35,289 nucleotides of DNA from Ignavibacteriaceae bacterium (GTDB taxonomy: Bacteria; Bacteroidota; Ignavibacteria; Ignavibacteriales; Ignavibacteriaceae), in NCBI GenBank assembly GCA_013388515.1, contig JACAFC010000150.1, positions 1-35,289 of the forward strand, given 5' to 3'. A model generated the notes under the pieces. That model made no database searches and was not told the DNA's origin. It worked only from the letters and a program-made list of their open reading frames with translations. This document shows, in pieces, positions 34,604 to 35,289 of the stretch. The translations under genes and the position numbers were made by a program. Every line of letters begins with the position of its first letter. The first letter of the stretch is position 1.

Positions 34604-35289
34604 TTATAATTCGTTAAGAATTTGCTTAGCTTCATTCATTTTACTCCCTTTTTCCGTTACAACTTTTTCAAGATACTTTCTTGCGGTTCTGCTGTCTTCA
34701 AGCATGAGCGAGGCTTTGGCAATATAAAAATATGCATCAAGATTAACATTAGGAAATTTGCCGTGAGTATTATTTTCAATTGCTTTAGTAAAATTTATAA
34801 TTGCAGTTTTGGCTGATCCCTTATCAATACTTGGGAACAAGCCTAAAAAATCCCGTTGGGCAGTTTTTAAATGTGTTAATCCTAAAATATAATATGAATA
34901 AAAAATTGTTTCATCTTCAGAATTCATCTTAATATCGTCTGATAAATATTCGATCGCTTTTTGATAATCTTCAGCTTCAAGAGCCATAATGCTTAATTCA
35001 AAATTATCAGTTGTTCTCCCTCGTGCTGTTGAAATATTAAATTCATCATCCAGTGAGGCAAGTTTGTAATTATTCGGTCCAGTAAAATTTATTATTAGAA
35101 CTAATGCTGATGCGATTATTGCGAGAGACGAAAGAACATAAGCAAATGGCTTCACAAACCTATTCTTACCAACCGAAAATTTCTTGAATTCGTGACGGTT
35201 CGAGGGATTTAAGTTTGGGCTATCAAGTTGATTGGTAACAAAACTTTTTACTTCGGAGTATTCATTTCTGTAAAATTCAAGCTCATTAC
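34604..35289 (-). CDS. Single-pass membrane TPR protein, anti-sigma-like layout, N-terminus beyond window
   Basis: The frame is open to the window edge, so the GTG at 35153-35155 is internal. About 228 residues are visible. An acidic-to-basic cytoplasmic segment comes first (NELEFYRNEYSEVKSFV, then NQLDSPNLNPSNRHEFKKF). One membrane helix follows (AYVLSSLAIIASALVLIINF), then an outer region with two or three TPR-like helix pairs (ALEAEDYQKAIEYLSDDI, AIINFTKAIENN, YIAKASLMLEDSRTARKYLE). This order resembles anti-sigma or similar transmembrane regulators, but no zinc-finger anti-sigma motif is visible in the part shown. It is directly upstream of the TPR-CHAT gene and probably cotranscribed with it. 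Confidence 0.75.
   Translation of the reverse strand, partial: NELEFYRNEYSEVKSFVTNQLDSPNLNPSNRHEFKKFSVGKNRFVKPFAYVLSSLAIIASALVLIINFTGPNNYKLASLDDEFNISTARGRTTDNFELSIMALEAEDYQKAIEYLSDDIKMNSEDETIFYSYYILGLTHLKTAQRDFLGLFPSIDKGSAKTAIINFTKAIENNTHGKFPNVNLDAYFYIAKASLMLEDSRTARKYLEKVVTEKGSKMNEAKQILNEL

Noticed and set aside
35153-35155. GTG as start of the TPR membrane protein
   Set aside because: The same frame stays open for another 44 codons to the window edge and encodes a charged segment, so the true start is probably outside.
1-35289. tRNA, rRNA, CRISPR arrays and insertion-sequence transposases
   Set aside because: All gaps were read; none showed cloverleaf, regularly spaced repeats or transposase motifs.

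Overview
The window is 35.3 kb of AT-rich, densely coding bacterial DNA. It holds about 33 genes, most on the + strand with short gaps or small overlaps. The gene repertoire suggests an anaerobic or facultative member of the Bacteroidota/Chlorobiota group, most likely class Ignavibacteria. This rests on recalled family resemblance, not on a search. The pointers are a NifJ-type pyruvate:ferredoxin oxidoreductase followed by a DHOD-like protein, MORN-TonB and TPR-CHAT envelope proteins, and a DtxR/FeoA/FeoB iron operon. Several genes have clear AGGAG-type ribosome binding sites, so a missing site carries some information here. No rRNA, tRNA, CRISPR array or transposase was seen, and no gene-free stretch exceeds 300 bases.

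Layout. 1-4.7 kb: C-terminal five sixths of nifJ, a DHOD-like flavoprotein, and an overlapping DUF2752/TM2 membrane pair. 4.8-7.1 kb: a stand-alone cobalamin module with the signature of CarH-type B12 photoreceptors, then a HerA/DUF853 ATPase. 7.1-12.5 kb: an iron-uptake operon made of a DtxR regulator, a membrane-anchored DtxR-FeoA-FeoA fusion, feoB, and an outer-membrane beta-barrel candidate. Here feoB is cut in two by a GxxExxY (PD-(D/E)XK-like) gene bounded by imperfect CCACAAAG-type inverted repeats. 12.5-14.1 kb: two cation-efflux-family proteins. 14.1-15.5 kb (- strand): a thioredoxin with an unusual active site and a thioredoxin reductase. 15.7-21.0 kb: an SQR-like flavoprotein with an unlisted 48-residue partner, exonuclease III, a DsbD-alpha-only protein, an exported redoxin and a class II photolyase. 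21.2-26.3 kb: a hybrid-looking PAS sensor kinase behind a candidate sigma-54 promoter, a small HEAGH membrane protein, a MORN-TonB protein and MgtE. 26.5-31.1 kb: surface-polysaccharide genes (WbpD-like acetyltransferase, RfbC, DegT aminotransferase, GDP-fucose synthase, GDP-mannose dehydratase). 31.1-35.3 kb (- strand): a TPR-CHAT protease-like protein with membrane segments at both ends, preceded by a single-pass TPR protein that runs off the window.

The strongest candidates for something undescribed are three. The first is the GxxExxY cassette inside feoB, which looks like a small inverted-repeat element carrying only a nuclease-fold gene. The second is the membrane TPR plus TPR-CHAT pair, which has the topology of an envelope protease acting on a transmembrane regulator. 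The third is the DNA-binding-domain-free B12 photoreceptor module. Redox themes (Trx/TrxR, DsbD-alpha, redoxin, SQR) and light themes (B12 module, photolyase) recur across the window, but a shared pathway is inference.
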